11,875 nt of DNA from Flavobacterium psychrophilum (GTDB lineage Bacteria > Bacteroidota > Bacteroidia > Flavobacteriales > Flavobacteriaceae), in the NCBI GenBank assembly GCA_945897545.1, contig CAMDGJ010000074.1, positions 1 through 11,875 of the forward strand. The letters are read 5' to 3'. A program made the position numbers and the translations under genes. The notes under the pieces were generated by a model, which saw only the letters and a list, made by a program, of their open reading frames with translations, was not told where the DNA came from and did no database searches. Positions 1 to 7,866 of the stretch are shown piece by piece (the stretch's first letter is position 1; each line of letters begins with the position of its first letter).

Positions 1-97
1 ACCTCAAAATAAAAAACAAAAATTACTAGATAATTTAACTGCAACTTTATCCTCTAGCGAAAGTTATTATACCTATAAATTTATCGATAAAAACTGA
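1..97 (+). pseudogene. DUF4105/Lnb-like protein, upstream fragment ending at an in-frame TGA
   Basis: Frame 2 is open from the window edge and gives 31 residues ending in YYTYKFIDKN, then TGA at 95-97. The next codons (ACC TCG ATG) are in the same frame as the membrane protein that follows, so this is the upstream part of the same reading frame and not a separate gene. From memory of the DUF4105 family (which includes lipoprotein N-acyltransferase Lnb), the segment with aromatic residues followed by an Asn-Cys-Thr/Ser motif belongs here, so the TGA would replace that Cys. Most of the N-terminal domain lies outside the window. It could be a nonsense mutation, a sequencing error or, less likely, recoding. 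The reading frame is certain; the family assignment is likely. Confidence 0.6.
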
Positions 98-103
98 ACC
101 TCG

Positions 104-784
104 ATGGTTGTTTATATATTGAACAAAACATTGGGAACCAAAGTAATTATTAAGAAAACCGATACAAACAAAACCTATCGAAGCATTTTGTATCCCTATT
201 TTGACACTTCTTTTTATGAAAAATTAGGCACGAGCATCATCTTCGGAAAAAAAGTAGATGAATATGGAACACGAATCTTTTTACCATTAGAACTTCATAA
301 AAGTTTAAAATTAATTCAATACGAGAATCATTCGCTTTGCAAGGAAAGTAAAACAATATTGGAATTCAAAAAAGAAACTCCAAGTTCCTGGTGGGATAAT
401 TTTTATACCTATGCATTTCTACTTGCTTTTATTGTGCTTATAAACAATAAAAGCATCGATATATTTTACTTTTTTACAATGGGATTATTGGGATTATTCT
501 TTGCATTTATGGGATTTTATTCCTTTCACGAAGAGTTGGCATATAATTATAACATCTTGTTATTTAATCCGCTATTGCTCGTATTTGTTTATTTTTATTA
601 CACAAAAAATAATAAATGGACTATCAATTTGTCAATCGCGAACCTGCTTTTCCTCTTTGTTTACGTGCTATTCATGCTAAACAAAATACATTTGTTAATA
701 GTCTTGCCGCCGGTCTTGACAAGTATAATAGTTTTGGTGAAAATATGTATTCACGAGAGCAAACGTATTCCTGTAGTGATTTAA
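104..784 (+). CDS. DUF4105/Lnb-like membrane protein, C-terminal part (probably pseudogene or interrupted)
   Basis: This 226-residue frame starts at an ATG with no visible ribosome binding site, 6 bases after an in-frame TGA, so the ATG is probably an internal Met of a longer protein. Residues 23-70 carry a pattern I associate with the second half of DUF4105 domains (TYRSILYPYFD, then LGTSIIFGKKVDEYGTRIFLP). Residues 101-215 form about five membrane segments (near 101-114, 119-138, 151-166, 175-192, 196-215), the usual membrane tail of Bacteroidota members of this family. Known Lnb proteins N-acylate lipoproteins; whether this one does is unknown. Without the upstream cysteine-containing domain the product is unlikely to be active, so the locus is a pseudogene unless the TGA is read through or is an error. 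Its TAA directly abuts the stop of the convergent sugar transferase gene. Confidence 0.7.
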   Translation: MVVYILNKTLGTKVIIKKTDTNKTYRSILYPYFDTSFYEKLGTSIIFGKKVDEYGTRIFLPLELHKSLKLIQYENHSLCKESKTILEFKKETPSSWWDNFYTYAFLLAFIVLINNKSIDIFYFFTMGLLGLFFAFMGFYSFHEELAYNYNILLFNPLLLVFVYFYYTKNNKWTINLSIANLLFLFVYVLFMLNKIHLLIVLPPVLTSIIVLVKICIHESKRIPVVI

Positions 785-2182
785 CTATTGCCCTCTATAA
801 AATAAGACTGTACTAATAGTTTTAATAGCAATATTCAAATCTAAGAAAACACTGCGGTGCTTAATGTAATACAAATCATATTGTAATTTAATTAAACTGT
901 CTTCTATTGATTCCCCATAAGAATAATTTACTTGTGCCCAACCGGTCAGCCCTGGTTTGATGACATGTCGGGTTTCATAAAAAGGCATTATTCCAGCAAT
1001 TTCTTTTACAAAGAAAGGTCGCTCAGGTCTTGGGCCTATAACTGCCATCTCGCCATTTAAAATATTGATGAATTGTGGTATTTCATCGATTCTAGTTTTA
1101 CGCATAAATTTACCAAACGGAGTTACTCTACAATCATTAGGGGTTGAAAAAACAGCGCCTTCTTTCTCAGCATCATTGACCATCGTCCTAAATTTAAAAA
1201 TACGGAAAATAGCTCCGTTTTTCCCCACTCTTTCCTGAGTGTATAATAATTTTCCTTTATTACCTATGGCATTCCCAAGCAAAATAAAAGGAACTAAAAT
1301 TATACCTATTAAAATTCCAGTAATAGAAATTACTATTTCCAAAATTTTCACATTCACCAAATACAATTGGTTACTATTACTTCTATTAAAAGGAAAAAAT
1401 TTATAAAAATCCCTAGTGATGTGTTGCACTGGAATTCGCTGCGTTTTGTCTTCATAAACTTGGGTGTATTCTCGAATCCTTGTGCCACTTTCTAACAACT
1501 GAAGTAATTGTTGGTACAATTCTACCGTTATATCCTCCGCATTCTGTGATGCTACTACAATTTCAAATAAGCGATTTTCATTAACAAATGCAACTAAGTC
1601 ATTAATTTTTATCTGTTGTACAAAATGATATTCAAAAATATTAATACCATCTTGATCAGACTGAACATAAGCAACAATTTTGTAATGAGGGTCTGAGTTT
1701 TCAAGTCCTAAAATTAATTCTTCCACTTGCCCAGGATCACATACTAACACCACATTATGTACAAATCTATTCGAGGCTAGAAATTTCATATAAAAAGTTC
1801 TCCATAAAATTAAGGCAGAAAGAACAGTAAAATAAAAAATCAAAATTTGAAATCTATTTTTAGGCAACTCCGCAGAAAAAACAGGAGTTAATAAGTATAA
1901 TAAAACGGCCGCGGAAGTCGTTAATATGCAACTTTTCAATACTTTGTACTGATTGCTTGCGACCTGAAGATTGTACATTTCGAAGATGGTTCCTATTCCA
2001 ATAATATATAGTACAAGAACTAGTATCGATGATAATTTACTACTTGAAGCTTCAAGAAGATACTCTAAATTCAAAATTTTTCCAACAAAATATAATGCCA
2101 ACAAAACAAATACAACATCAAAAATCCGAAGTAATATTTTACGCTCCGAAACTTCAAAATGTATTTTGCTTTTTTTGTTCAT
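785..2182 (-). CDS. Polyprenyl glycosylphosphotransferase (sugar transferase, WbaP/WcaJ-like)
   Basis: Predicted to transfer a sugar-1-phosphate from a nucleotide sugar to undecaprenyl phosphate at the inner membrane, the first step of exopolysaccharide, capsule or O-antigen assembly. The 465 residues match the full-length family: four N-terminal membrane segments (about 20-36, 51-69, 83-101, 111-128), a nucleotide-binding-like middle region (about 140-240), a hydrophobic hairpin at 281-303 and a C-terminal sugar transferase domain. Visible motifs are FKFRTM (329-334), TRIDEIPQ with the Asp-Glu catalytic pair D366/E367, GPRPERPFF (383-391) and KPGLTGWAQV (409-418). The sugar is not predictable. 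It lies downstream of two glycosyltransferase genes on the same strand, after a 196-bp gap that may hold its own promoter. Its stop codon touches the stop of the convergent gene. Confidence 0.93.
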   Translation of the reverse strand: MNKKSKIHFEVSERKILLRIFDVVFVLLALYFVGKILNLEYLLEASSSKLSSILVLVLYIIGIGTIFEMYNLQVASNQYKVLKSCILTTSAAVLLYLLTPVFSAELPKNRFQILIFYFTVLSALILWRTFYMKFLASNRFVHNVVLVCDPGQVEELILGLENSDPHYKIVAYVQSDQDGINIFEYHFVQQIKINDLVAFVNENRLFEIVVASQNAEDITVELYQQLLQLLESGTRIREYTQVYEDKTQRIPVQHITRDFYKFFPFNRSNSNQLYLVNVKILEIVISITGILIGIILVPFILLGNAIGNKGKLLYTQERVGKNGAIFRIFKFRTMVNDAEKEGAVFSTPNDCRVTPFGKFMRKTRIDEIPQFINILNGEMAVIGPRPERPFFVKEIAGIMPFYETRHVIKPGLTGWAQVNYSYGESIEDSLIKLQYDLYYIKHRSVFLDLNIAIKTISTVLFYRGQ

Positions 2183-2310
2183 ACTTCTAGTACAAATCCT
2201 TCTTATATTGTAAATCTACATAAACTTTTGATGCTAATTATATAAAAATCAAATAATTATAAATTAAAATAGTATGGGCGTTTATTTAGTGTCGATTTCT
2301 TTTTAAGTAC

Positions 2311-2330
2311 ACGATAGTTTGTACTATCGT
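2311..2330. repeat. Perfect 8-bp inverted repeat (stem-loop) between sugar transferase and glycosyltransferase genes
   Basis: ACGATAGT, a TTGT loop, then ACTATCGT form a perfect 8-bp stem. It sits 49 bases past the stop of the upstream glycosyltransferase gene on the minus strand. On that strand the stem is followed by an A-rich and not a T-rich stretch, so it is not a classic intrinsic terminator for that gene. It could be a processing site, an operator or a terminator for plus-strand transcription (a T-rich stretch follows on that side). Confidence 0.55.
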
Positions 2331-2331
2331 T

Positions 2332-2380
2332 GACATTTTTCATTTTCTAGTTCACAATCGGGTCGACATTTTTTCATTTT
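2332..2380. repeat. Imperfect direct repeat GACATTTTTCATTTT
   Basis: GACATTTTTCATTTT at 2332-2346 recurs at 2365-2380 with one extra T. The second copy overlaps the first two bases of the stop codon of the glycosyltransferase gene. The flanking bases are similar too (GTT and GTC before each copy). It may reflect a small duplication near the 3' end of that gene. No function is evident. Confidence 0.5.
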
Positions 2381-3452
2381 ATACTTTTTCTAACCAATCT
2401 AAATAATTTTTTACTACAGTTTGCGCTGAATAATTACCGATAATAGTTTGTTGAAGCGCTTTTCCAAAATCGTCTTGCAAGCTATCATTTTCTATCAATT
2501 TAACTAATGAATTATAAAAACATTGGACATTTCCAGATTCAACCACAAATCCGTTAACGCCGTCTTGAATTAAAAAAGGAATTTCTCCAACATTAGTCAC
2601 CACGATAGGCTTTCCGTACAATCCATATTCAAGGAGGGCAACTGGTAAACCTTCAGATTCCGAAGTCAAAACTGCGATGCTTGACTGTTCTAGAATAGTT
2701 TTAATATCTTGTTTAGAACCATAAATAAAAACAGAGTTCTCTAAATTGGACGCTATAATTAATTCCTTAATTTGTCTTGAATAATCATCGTCAAAATCTT
2801 TTCCAACCAAATGAAATGTCCATTCTGGATGGAATAGCTTAACTTTTTTAGCAACTTCCAACAACAAAAAATGATTCTTTTGGACCCTCAAATTAGCTAA
2901 TGCTACAATTCGTTTTCCTTTGATTCCGTTCAAAACAGTGTATTCTGAAACTTGATTCTCTTTTGATGGAAAATTAGGCAAGTAAATAACGTTTTTAAAA
3001 TGTAATTTGTGTTCCGCCCAAAGTTTTAAATTTTGGTTTACGGCAATAATTCCTCTAAAAAAAGGGAGCGTCATTCTTAAAGCTAATGAAGGTCTTTTGG
3101 ACAGAAACTCACTATCACCATAATGATCATGCCAAATTAACTTTATCGAAGGATAGGAAATTTTTAATAGAAAAGCTAAAAAAAATGAAGTACTGTGAGC
3201 GTGAATAATTTCTACTTTATTTTCTACAACAAATTTTCGCAGTTTATAAAGAGCTTTTGAATCAATCGTTCCTTTCTTGTTTAAATACAAATAAGAAACC
3301 TCTTTGTTTAGCTGATGCAAAAGTGGCCCTTGTTTTCTGGTTGTTACTAATCCAGAAAAACTTATAGTAGCGGCAAGAGCGTTGGCATAGTTTACCGCCA
3401 TTCGTTCAGCTCCACCGGCTTCTAAAGAATCTATGATTTGGATTATTCTCAT
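2379..3452 (-). CDS. Glycosyltransferase, GT4-like (GT-B fold)
   Basis: Likely a retaining glycosyltransferase that adds a sugar from a nucleotide donor to a lipid-linked glycan on the cytoplasmic side of the membrane. The 357 residues are a normal length. The N-terminal acceptor domain has the glycine-rich loop LEAGGAERM (10-18) and IIHAHSTS (82-89). The C-terminal donor domain starts near 180 with RIVALANLRVQKNH and carries the E-x7-E motif E267/E275 in SESEGLPVALLE, then GKPIVVTNVGEIPFLI. The start ATG overlaps the stop of the upstream glycosyltransferase gene as ATGA, implying translational coupling. Donor and acceptor cannot be told from sequence. The downstream gene is the sugar-phosphate transferase, which supports a role in surface polysaccharide synthesis. 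Confidence 0.92.
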   Translation of the reverse strand: MRIIQIIDSLEAGGAERMAVNYANALAATISFSGLVTTRKQGPLLHQLNKEVSYLYLNKKGTIDSKALYKLRKFVVENKVEIIHAHSTSFFLAFLLKISYPSIKLIWHDHYGDSEFLSKRPSLALRMTLPFFRGIIAVNQNLKLWAEHKLHFKNVIYLPNFPSKENQVSEYTVLNGIKGKRIVALANLRVQKNHFLLLEVAKKVKLFHPEWTFHLVGKDFDDDYSRQIKELIIASNLENSVFIYGSKQDIKTILEQSSIAVLTSESEGLPVALLEYGLYGKPIVVTNVGEIPFLIQDGVNGFVVESGNVQCFYNSLVKLIENDSLQDDFGKALQQTIIGNYSAQTVVKNYLDWLEKV

Positions 3453-4567
3453 CGTGTCACTAATTTTTTAATCTCTTCTTCAAAAACATCCATCGTATAT
3501 TTTCTAGACCAATCACTCGCCTTTTCACTCATGATTTTGTAATCGGTTGCGTTTTGCAATAGTACTTCTATTTGGCTTACATCTTTTTCTAAGTGCATCT
3601 CTAACGCAATACCCCGATTTCCATAATCCAACATATAAGGAACACAAGAAACTTTCGTCGCCACAGGAACACAACCCCAAAACATTCCTTCGGCTACAGC
3701 TTTTGGCCAACCTTCACTTTCCGAGGGTAAAATAACGAAATGACTCTGCTTATATGCTATTTTAACCATTTCCAGTATTTGATTTCCTTTTAATAAAATG
3801 ATATCTTCCAACTTTTTTTGAACAATATATCTTTCCAATTCGTTTCGTTCTGCTCCTTCCCCATATAAATCCAAAACAACATTATATCCAACTTTATTCA
3901 AGGCCTCGATCAATTGAATGGCGTACATAGGATTTTTGCCTGATACCAAAGCTCCCACGAAAATAAAACGAATTTGTTGTTTCAAATCTTTAGGAATAAT
4001 AGGTGATTTATCAACTTCATAATAAGTTGCCGTAAAAAAGGGCTTTAGGTTTTTAGTACTTCCCGCCCACTGACCATAAACTAAAACCTGCATATTTCGT
4101 GTTATAAATGTATTCGACAAAATCCATTTTTGTAATTTATAACTTAATGGTTGACTTGATTTGGTATCCCAATTGCCAGCATATTTAGCAGTTTTAATTG
4201 TATTTGGAAATAAAATTTGAATAATACATCCCAATAAACCCATATTTCCGGGACAGCGCAAATGAATATGATCTGCATTTCTCATTGCGGCATAGATGCT
4301 CCAACAAATTCCCGGAATTTTAAAAACTGTGCTACAAATTCCTTTTAAATTAAGGACCTCAAATTCACTTACAGAAACAAATTCAATGTTTTGATCTTCG
4401 TATTTTAAATCAATTGGAGTCTTTCTAGATCTCGATTCAGGCGCTACTATAGTTACATTAGTACATTGTTTTGTCCAAATGTTCATTTCTCGAACATAAG
4501 GAGCATAAGCAAAATAGTGATTCTGCTCCAAAATATGAGCCACCTGAGTAATGATAACAAAATTCAT
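3449..4567 (-). CDS. Glycosyltransferase, GT4-like (GT-B fold)
   Basis: First gene of the minus-strand polysaccharide module, 372 residues, with no N-terminal membrane segment that I see, so likely cytosolic or peripheral. The N-terminal half is divergent; the C-terminal donor-binding half is typical of group 1 transferases: FIFVGALVSGKNP (201-213), then SESEGWPKAVAE (282-293) with the E-x7-E pair E285/E293, followed by GCVPVATKVSCVPYML. The acceptor domain includes DHIHLRCPGNMG (99-110), where GT4 enzymes often contact the acceptor. The start is the ATG facing the divergent intergenic region. Its TGA overlaps the next gene's ATG. Substrates are unknown. Confidence 0.9.
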   Translation of the reverse strand: MNFVIITQVAHILEQNHYFAYAPYVREMNIWTKQCTNVTIVAPESRSRKTPIDLKYEDQNIEFVSVSEFEVLNLKGICSTVFKIPGICWSIYAAMRNADHIHLRCPGNMGLLGCIIQILFPNTIKTAKYAGNWDTKSSQPLSYKLQKWILSNTFITRNMQVLVYGQWAGSTKNLKPFFTATYYEVDKSPIIPKDLKQQIRFIFVGALVSGKNPMYAIQLIEALNKVGYNVVLDLYGEGAERNELERYIVQKKLEDIILLKGNQILEMVKIAYKQSHFVILPSESEGWPKAVAEGMFWGCVPVATKVSCVPYMLDYGNRGIALEMHLEKDVSQIEVLLQNATDYKIMSEKASDWSRKYTMDVFEEEIKKLVTR

Positions 4568-4603
4568 TTAATATAATACGTTGTGGGTTAGTACTTCTAG
4601 TGG

Positions 4604-4637
4604 TAAATGTATTGCTAAATCTAATTAATATCAACAA
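4604..4637 (-). promoter_or_regulatory. Candidate Bacteroidota-type promoter for the polysaccharide module
   Basis: On the minus strand, TTGTTGA (4631-4637) lies about 19 bases upstream of TACATTTA (4604-4611), which matches TAnnTTTG at seven of eight positions. This resembles the -33/-7 arrangement of the Bacteroidota primary sigma factor and would give a leader of about 30 bases before the glycosyltransferase ATG. Such short boxes occur by chance in AT-rich DNA, so support is modest. Confidence 0.33.
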
Positions 4638-4777
4638 GAGAATTAATTTTGTGATGAAACAAATTTCTGCAAGTTCAATTTAAAAAAATGAAATTCTAAG
4701 AATTATTTAGCAAAAATCTTCAGCAAATCAAATGAACGAATGTTAACAAATAGATTTTCAGAAACCATAATTAATTG

Positions 4778-4785
4778 TATTTTTA
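4778..4785 (+). promoter_or_regulatory. Weak -7-like box upstream of parA
   Basis: TATTTTTA matches TAnnTTTG except for the last base and lies 23 bases before the parA ATG. No clear TTTG -33 box is seen at the expected distance; only a TTTT run near 4755-4758. The operon promoter must lie in 4568-4808, but this exact site is uncertain. Confidence 0.22.
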
Positions 4786-4808
4786 CCGTTCAAAATTTAT
4801 AAAAACAA

Positions 4809-5576
4809 ATGGGCAAAATCATTGCGATTGCTAATCAAAAAGGAGGAGTTGGAAAAACGACAACGTCAATAAATGTCTCTGCTTCATTAGGTGTTTTAGA
4901 AAAAAAAGTGTTGCTTATTGATGCTGATCCTCAGGCAAATGCCACTTCAGGATTGGGTATAGATATTGAAAATGTTGAAATTGGAACGTACCAAATCATT
5001 GAACACAGCAACACGCCAAAAGAGGCAATACTAAAAAGTACAGCTCCTAATGTTGACGTAATTCCGTCTCATATTGACCTTGTTGCCATCGAAATCGAAT
5101 TGGTTGACAAAGAAAACCGGGAGTATATGCTCAAAAAAGCATTGGAAAGTATCAAAGACGACTACGATTATATCATTATAGATTGTGCACCATCGCTTGG
5201 TTTGCTTACTTTAAATGCTTTAACTGCTGCCGATTCAGTGATTATTCCTATTCAATGCGAATATTTTGCTTTGGAAGGTTTGGGGAAATTGTTGAATACC
5301 ATCAAAAGCATCCAGAAAATTCACAATCCTGATTTAGATATTGAGGGTTTACTGCTTACAATGTTTGACTCAAGATTGCGACTATCGAATCAAGTAGTTG
5401 AGGAGGTCCAAAAACATTTTAACGATATGGTTTTTGAAACTATAATCCAAAGAAATGTGAAATTAAGCGAAGCACCAAGTTTTGGTGAAAGCATTATAAA
5501 CTATGATGCAACAAGCAAAGGAGCTACTAATTATTTGAATCTGGCTCGCGAAGTTATTAAGAAAAATACTAAATAG
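4809..5576 (+). CDS. parA: Chromosome partitioning ATPase ParA (Soj family)
   Basis: ATPase that works with ParB to segregate the chromosome origin; the ATP-bound dimer binds DNA non-specifically in the nucleoid. The 255 residues match chromosomal ParA/Soj. Motifs: deviant Walker A KGGVGKTT (11-18) with the signature lysine K11, LLIDADPQANAT (35-46), and Walker B-like YIIIDCAPSLG (121-131). There is no N-terminal DNA-binding extension, which favours the chromosomal type over the longer plasmid type. The ATG follows an A-rich stretch with no Shine-Dalgarno, normal for this phylum. It is the first plus-strand gene after the divergent region, and parB follows after 4 bases. Confidence 0.97.
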   Translation: MGKIIAIANQKGGVGKTTTSINVSASLGVLEKKVLLIDADPQANATSGLGIDIENVEIGTYQIIEHSNTPKEAILKSTAPNVDVIPSHIDLVAIEIELVDKENREYMLKKALESIKDDYDYIIIDCAPSLGLLTLNALTAADSVIIPIQCEYFALEGLGKLLNTIKSIQKIHNPDLDIEGLLLTMFDSRLRLSNQVVEEVQKHFNDMVFETIIQRNVKLSEAPSFGESIINYDATSKGATNYLNLAREVIKKNTK

Positions 5577-5580
5577 GTTT

Positions 5581-6480
5581 ATGGCAAAAGCAATCAAAAA
5601 ACAAGTCCTCGGAAGAGGATTATCCGCCTTATTAAAAGATCCAGAGAACGATATAAAATCCGTAAGCGATAAAAATGCCGACAAAGTAGTTGGGAATATT
5701 ATTGAGCTTGAGATCGATGCTATCGAAATCAATCCGTTTCAGCCAAGAAGCAATTTCAATGAAGATTCACTGCGAGAATTGGCCTCTTCCATCAAAGAAT
5801 TAGGCGTTATTCAACCTATAACGGTACGTAAATTAGCGTTCAATAAATACCAATTAATTTCAGGTGAACGACGCCTTCGTGCATCAACAATAGTAGGATT
5901 GACTACTGTTCCTGCTTATATTAGAATTGCAAACGACAATGAATCCTTGATTATGGCCTTGGTTGAAAATATCCAACGCCACGATTTAGATCCAATAGAA
6001 ATTGCACTTTCGTACCAAAGATTGATTGATGAAATTCAACTGACACAAGAGCAAATGAGCGAACGTGTGGGAAAAAAACGCTCAACGATTGCTAATTATT
6101 TACGACTTTTGAAATTAGACCCGATTATCCAAACCGGAATCCGCGATGGTTTTATTAGTATGGGTCACGGTAGAGCAATAATTAATATTGAAGATCAAGA
6201 TGTGCAAACTGATATTTACCAAAAAATTGTAAGTCAGAATCTTTCGGTTCGTGATACCGAAACTTTGGTCAAAAATTATCAAGAGAGTTTAAAACCAAAA
6301 ACTATAAACACTGCAAAATCTGACTCTTTTGAAATTGCAGAAACTCAAAAAAATACTTTCAACACTTATTTTGGCACAAAAGTAGATGTTAAAGTTGCAG
6401 GAAATGGTAAAGGAAAAATAACAATCCCCTTCCATTCTCAAGAAGACTTCAACAGGATAATCAAATTAATAAAAGAGTAG
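5581..6480 (+). CDS. parB: Chromosome partitioning protein ParB (Spo0J family)
   Basis: CTP-dependent DNA clamp that loads at parS sites and spreads, partner of ParA. The 299 residues are the usual length. The N-terminus (GRGLSALLKD, 11-20) resembles the short ParA-stimulating peptide. The ParB/Srx-like CTPase domain follows (about 40-135) with NPFQPR (51-56), GERRLRA (95-101, nucleotide binding) and ENIQR (129-133). A helix-turn-helix region lies near 155-180 (EQMSERVGKKRSTIANYL) with GHGRAI (195-200) after it. The C-terminal ~60 residues would be the dimerisation domain. The final G of its TAG is the first base of the next gene's GTG start. I found no parS-like palindrome in the window. Confidence 0.97.
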   Translation: MAKAIKKQVLGRGLSALLKDPENDIKSVSDKNADKVVGNIIELEIDAIEINPFQPRSNFNEDSLRELASSIKELGVIQPITVRKLAFNKYQLISGERRLRASTIVGLTTVPAYIRIANDNESLIMALVENIQRHDLDPIEIALSYQRLIDEIQLTQEQMSERVGKKRSTIANYLRLLKLDPIIQTGIRDGFISMGHGRAIINIEDQDVQTDIYQKIVSQNLSVRDTETLVKNYQESLKPKTINTAKSDSFEIAETQKNTFNTYFGTKVDVKVAGNGKGKITIPFHSQEDFNRIIKLIKE

Positions 6481-7040
6481 TGAAAAAATACGTTTTCATA
6501 GGTCTTTTTATTTTTTTATCAGGAAACACTACTGTTTTTTCTCAAGAAAAAACAGCTTCCGTTTTGTCCGTGAAAGATACTGTGAAATCGAATGATATAG
6601 ACCCTTTAACTCCTGCAAAAGCCGCCTTTTATTCGGCTATTTTTCCAGGATTGGGGCAAGCTTACAATAAGAAATATTGGAAAATCCCGCTTGTTTATGG
6701 TGCAATTGGTGTCAGTCTGTATTATTATACAGACAGTAACCAAAAATACAATCAATATAGAGATGCCTATAAACGAAGATTAGAAGGCTACACTGATGAT
6801 GAATTTAGCTATTTAGACAAAGACCGATTGATTGCAGGTCAAAAGTTTTATCAACGAAATCGCGATCTATCGGCGTTATTTGTTGTTGGTTTTTATGTGT
6901 TAAACATTATCGATGCTAATGTTGATGCAGCATTAATACAATTTAATGTAAATGAAAATTTATCACTGAGACCCGATTTATATAGGAACGATGTAACATA
7001 CAAGACAAATATAGGACTAACCTTTAATTATAATTTTTAG
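6480..7040 (+). CDS. DUF5683 domain protein (exported or membrane protein)
   Basis: 186 residues with an N-terminal signal sequence (hydrophobic 4-20, probable cleavage after FSQ near 22). The domain signature is DPLTPAKAAFYSAIFPGLGQAYN-type (41-62: Pro, Ala, Ser, then PGLGQxYNKKYWK), followed by hydrophobic stretches near 69-84 and 131-147. The C-terminus alternates polar and hydrophobic residues and ends in Phe (TNIGLTFNYNF), a form often seen in outer-membrane-associated proteins. The start is GTG, sharing one base with the parB stop, so translation is likely coupled. Function is unknown; the gene recurs beside parAB in Bacteroidota to my knowledge. Confidence 0.85.
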   Translation: MKKYVFIGLFIFLSGNTTVFSQEKTASVLSVKDTVKSNDIDPLTPAKAAFYSAIFPGLGQAYNKKYWKIPLVYGAIGVSLYYYTDSNQKYNQYRDAYKRRLEGYTDDEFSYLDKDRLIAGQKFYQRNRDLSALFVVGFYVLNIIDANVDAALIQFNVNENLSLRPDLYRNDVTYKTNIGLTFNYNF

Positions 7041-7100
7041 TCCGCACAAGTTTCACAAGTAGAGATTGAAGCAAGTAAATTAATTAAGAAGCATAAAAGA

Positions 7101-7835
7101 ATGAAAATTGCACTTTTAGGTTATGGAAAAATGGGACAGACCATCGAAAGAATCGCCATTGAAAGAGGTCATCAAATTGTCTTGAAAAAAGACGAATTTA
7201 ATACTTATGAAGGACTTTCAGATGCCGATGTTGCAATCGATTTTAGTATCCCCGCCGTCGCTGTAAGTAATATTTCGAATAGTTTTAACGCTAATGTTCC
7301 CGTGATTTCTGGAACCACAGGTTGGTTAGAACATTACGAAGAAATGGTATCACTTTGCAAAGAAAAAAATGGAGGATTTATTTCCAGTTCCAATTTTAGT
7401 TTGGGTGTAAATCTGTTCTTCGGACTCAACGAATATTTGGCAAAAATAATGTCAAAATTCGATTCGTATAATGTAGAAATGGAGGAAATTCACCATACCC
7501 AAAAACTGGATGCGCCAAGCGGAACCGCAATTTCATTAGCAAAAGGCGTTATTGAAAACAGTGATTACAGCAATTGGACATTAGAAACTCCTGCGCCAAA
7601 TGACCCGAGCGATAGCGAACAAGTGAAGCAGATTCATATTGAAGCCAAAAGAATAGGTGACGTTCCTGGAACACATACAGTAACTTACAATTCGACGGTA
7701 GATTCAATCGAAATAAAACACACTGCACACAATCGTGAGGGGTTTGCACTCGGCGCTATTATTGCTGCCGAATGGATCGTAGGGAAACACGGGGTTTTCA
7801 CCATGAAAGATGTACTAGAATTAAATTCCAAATAA
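7101..7835 (+). CDS. dapB: 4-hydroxy-tetrahydrodipicolinate reductase DapB
   Basis: Catalyses the NAD(P)H-dependent reduction of 4-hydroxy-tetrahydrodipicolinate in the cytosol, feeding lysine and the diaminopimelate of peptidoglycan. The 244 residues are a little shorter than the E. coli enzyme. Motifs: nucleotide-binding GYGKMG (7-12), SGTTGW (70-75), the catalytic segment EEIHHTQKLDAPSGTA (128-143) with H131/H132 and K135, and GDVPGTH further on. A 60-base gap separates it from the DUF5683 gene, with no terminator visible, so co-transcription is plausible. The ATG is supported by the Rossmann strand starting at residue 2. Confidence 0.97.
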   Translation: MKIALLGYGKMGQTIERIAIERGHQIVLKKDEFNTYEGLSDADVAIDFSIPAVAVSNISNSFNANVPVISGTTGWLEHYEEMVSLCKEKNGGFISSSNFSLGVNLFFGLNEYLAKIMSKFDSYNVEMEEIHHTQKLDAPSGTAISLAKGVIENSDYSNWTLETPAPNDPSDSEQVKQIHIEAKRIGDVPGTHTVTYNSTVDSIEIKHTAHNREGFALGAIIAAEWIVGKHGVFTMKDVLELNSK

Positions 7836-7866
7836 CAAACACCAAATTTCAAAATAGGTCAAAAAC

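Noticed and set aside
106..139. Possible SECIS-like hairpin after the TGA
   Set aside because: The pairing is GGTTGTTT with AAAC and AACC split by a six-base bulge, and I do not see the expected apical loop features. Not enough to claim selenocysteine insertion.
616..816. Overlapping 66-residue open frame inside the DUF4105-like gene
   Set aside because: Out-of-frame shadow of the membrane protein coding sequence, with no domain features and running into the convergent gene.
2182..4601. TACTTCTAGT shared upstream of the sugar transferase (2182-2191) and upstream of the first glycosyltransferase (4592-4601)
   Set aside because: A 10-base match with no symmetry, no shared promoter spacing and no third copy; it may be chance.
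4655..4661. TGAAACA near parA, a possible parS half-site
   Set aside because: Only one half matches TGTTTCACGTGAAACA; the other arm matches about 3 of 9 bases. Chance in AT-rich DNA is likely.
7049..7057. AGTTTCACA upstream of dapB, another possible parS half-site
   Set aside because: The GTTTCAC arm is present but the following bases do not form the inverted arm.
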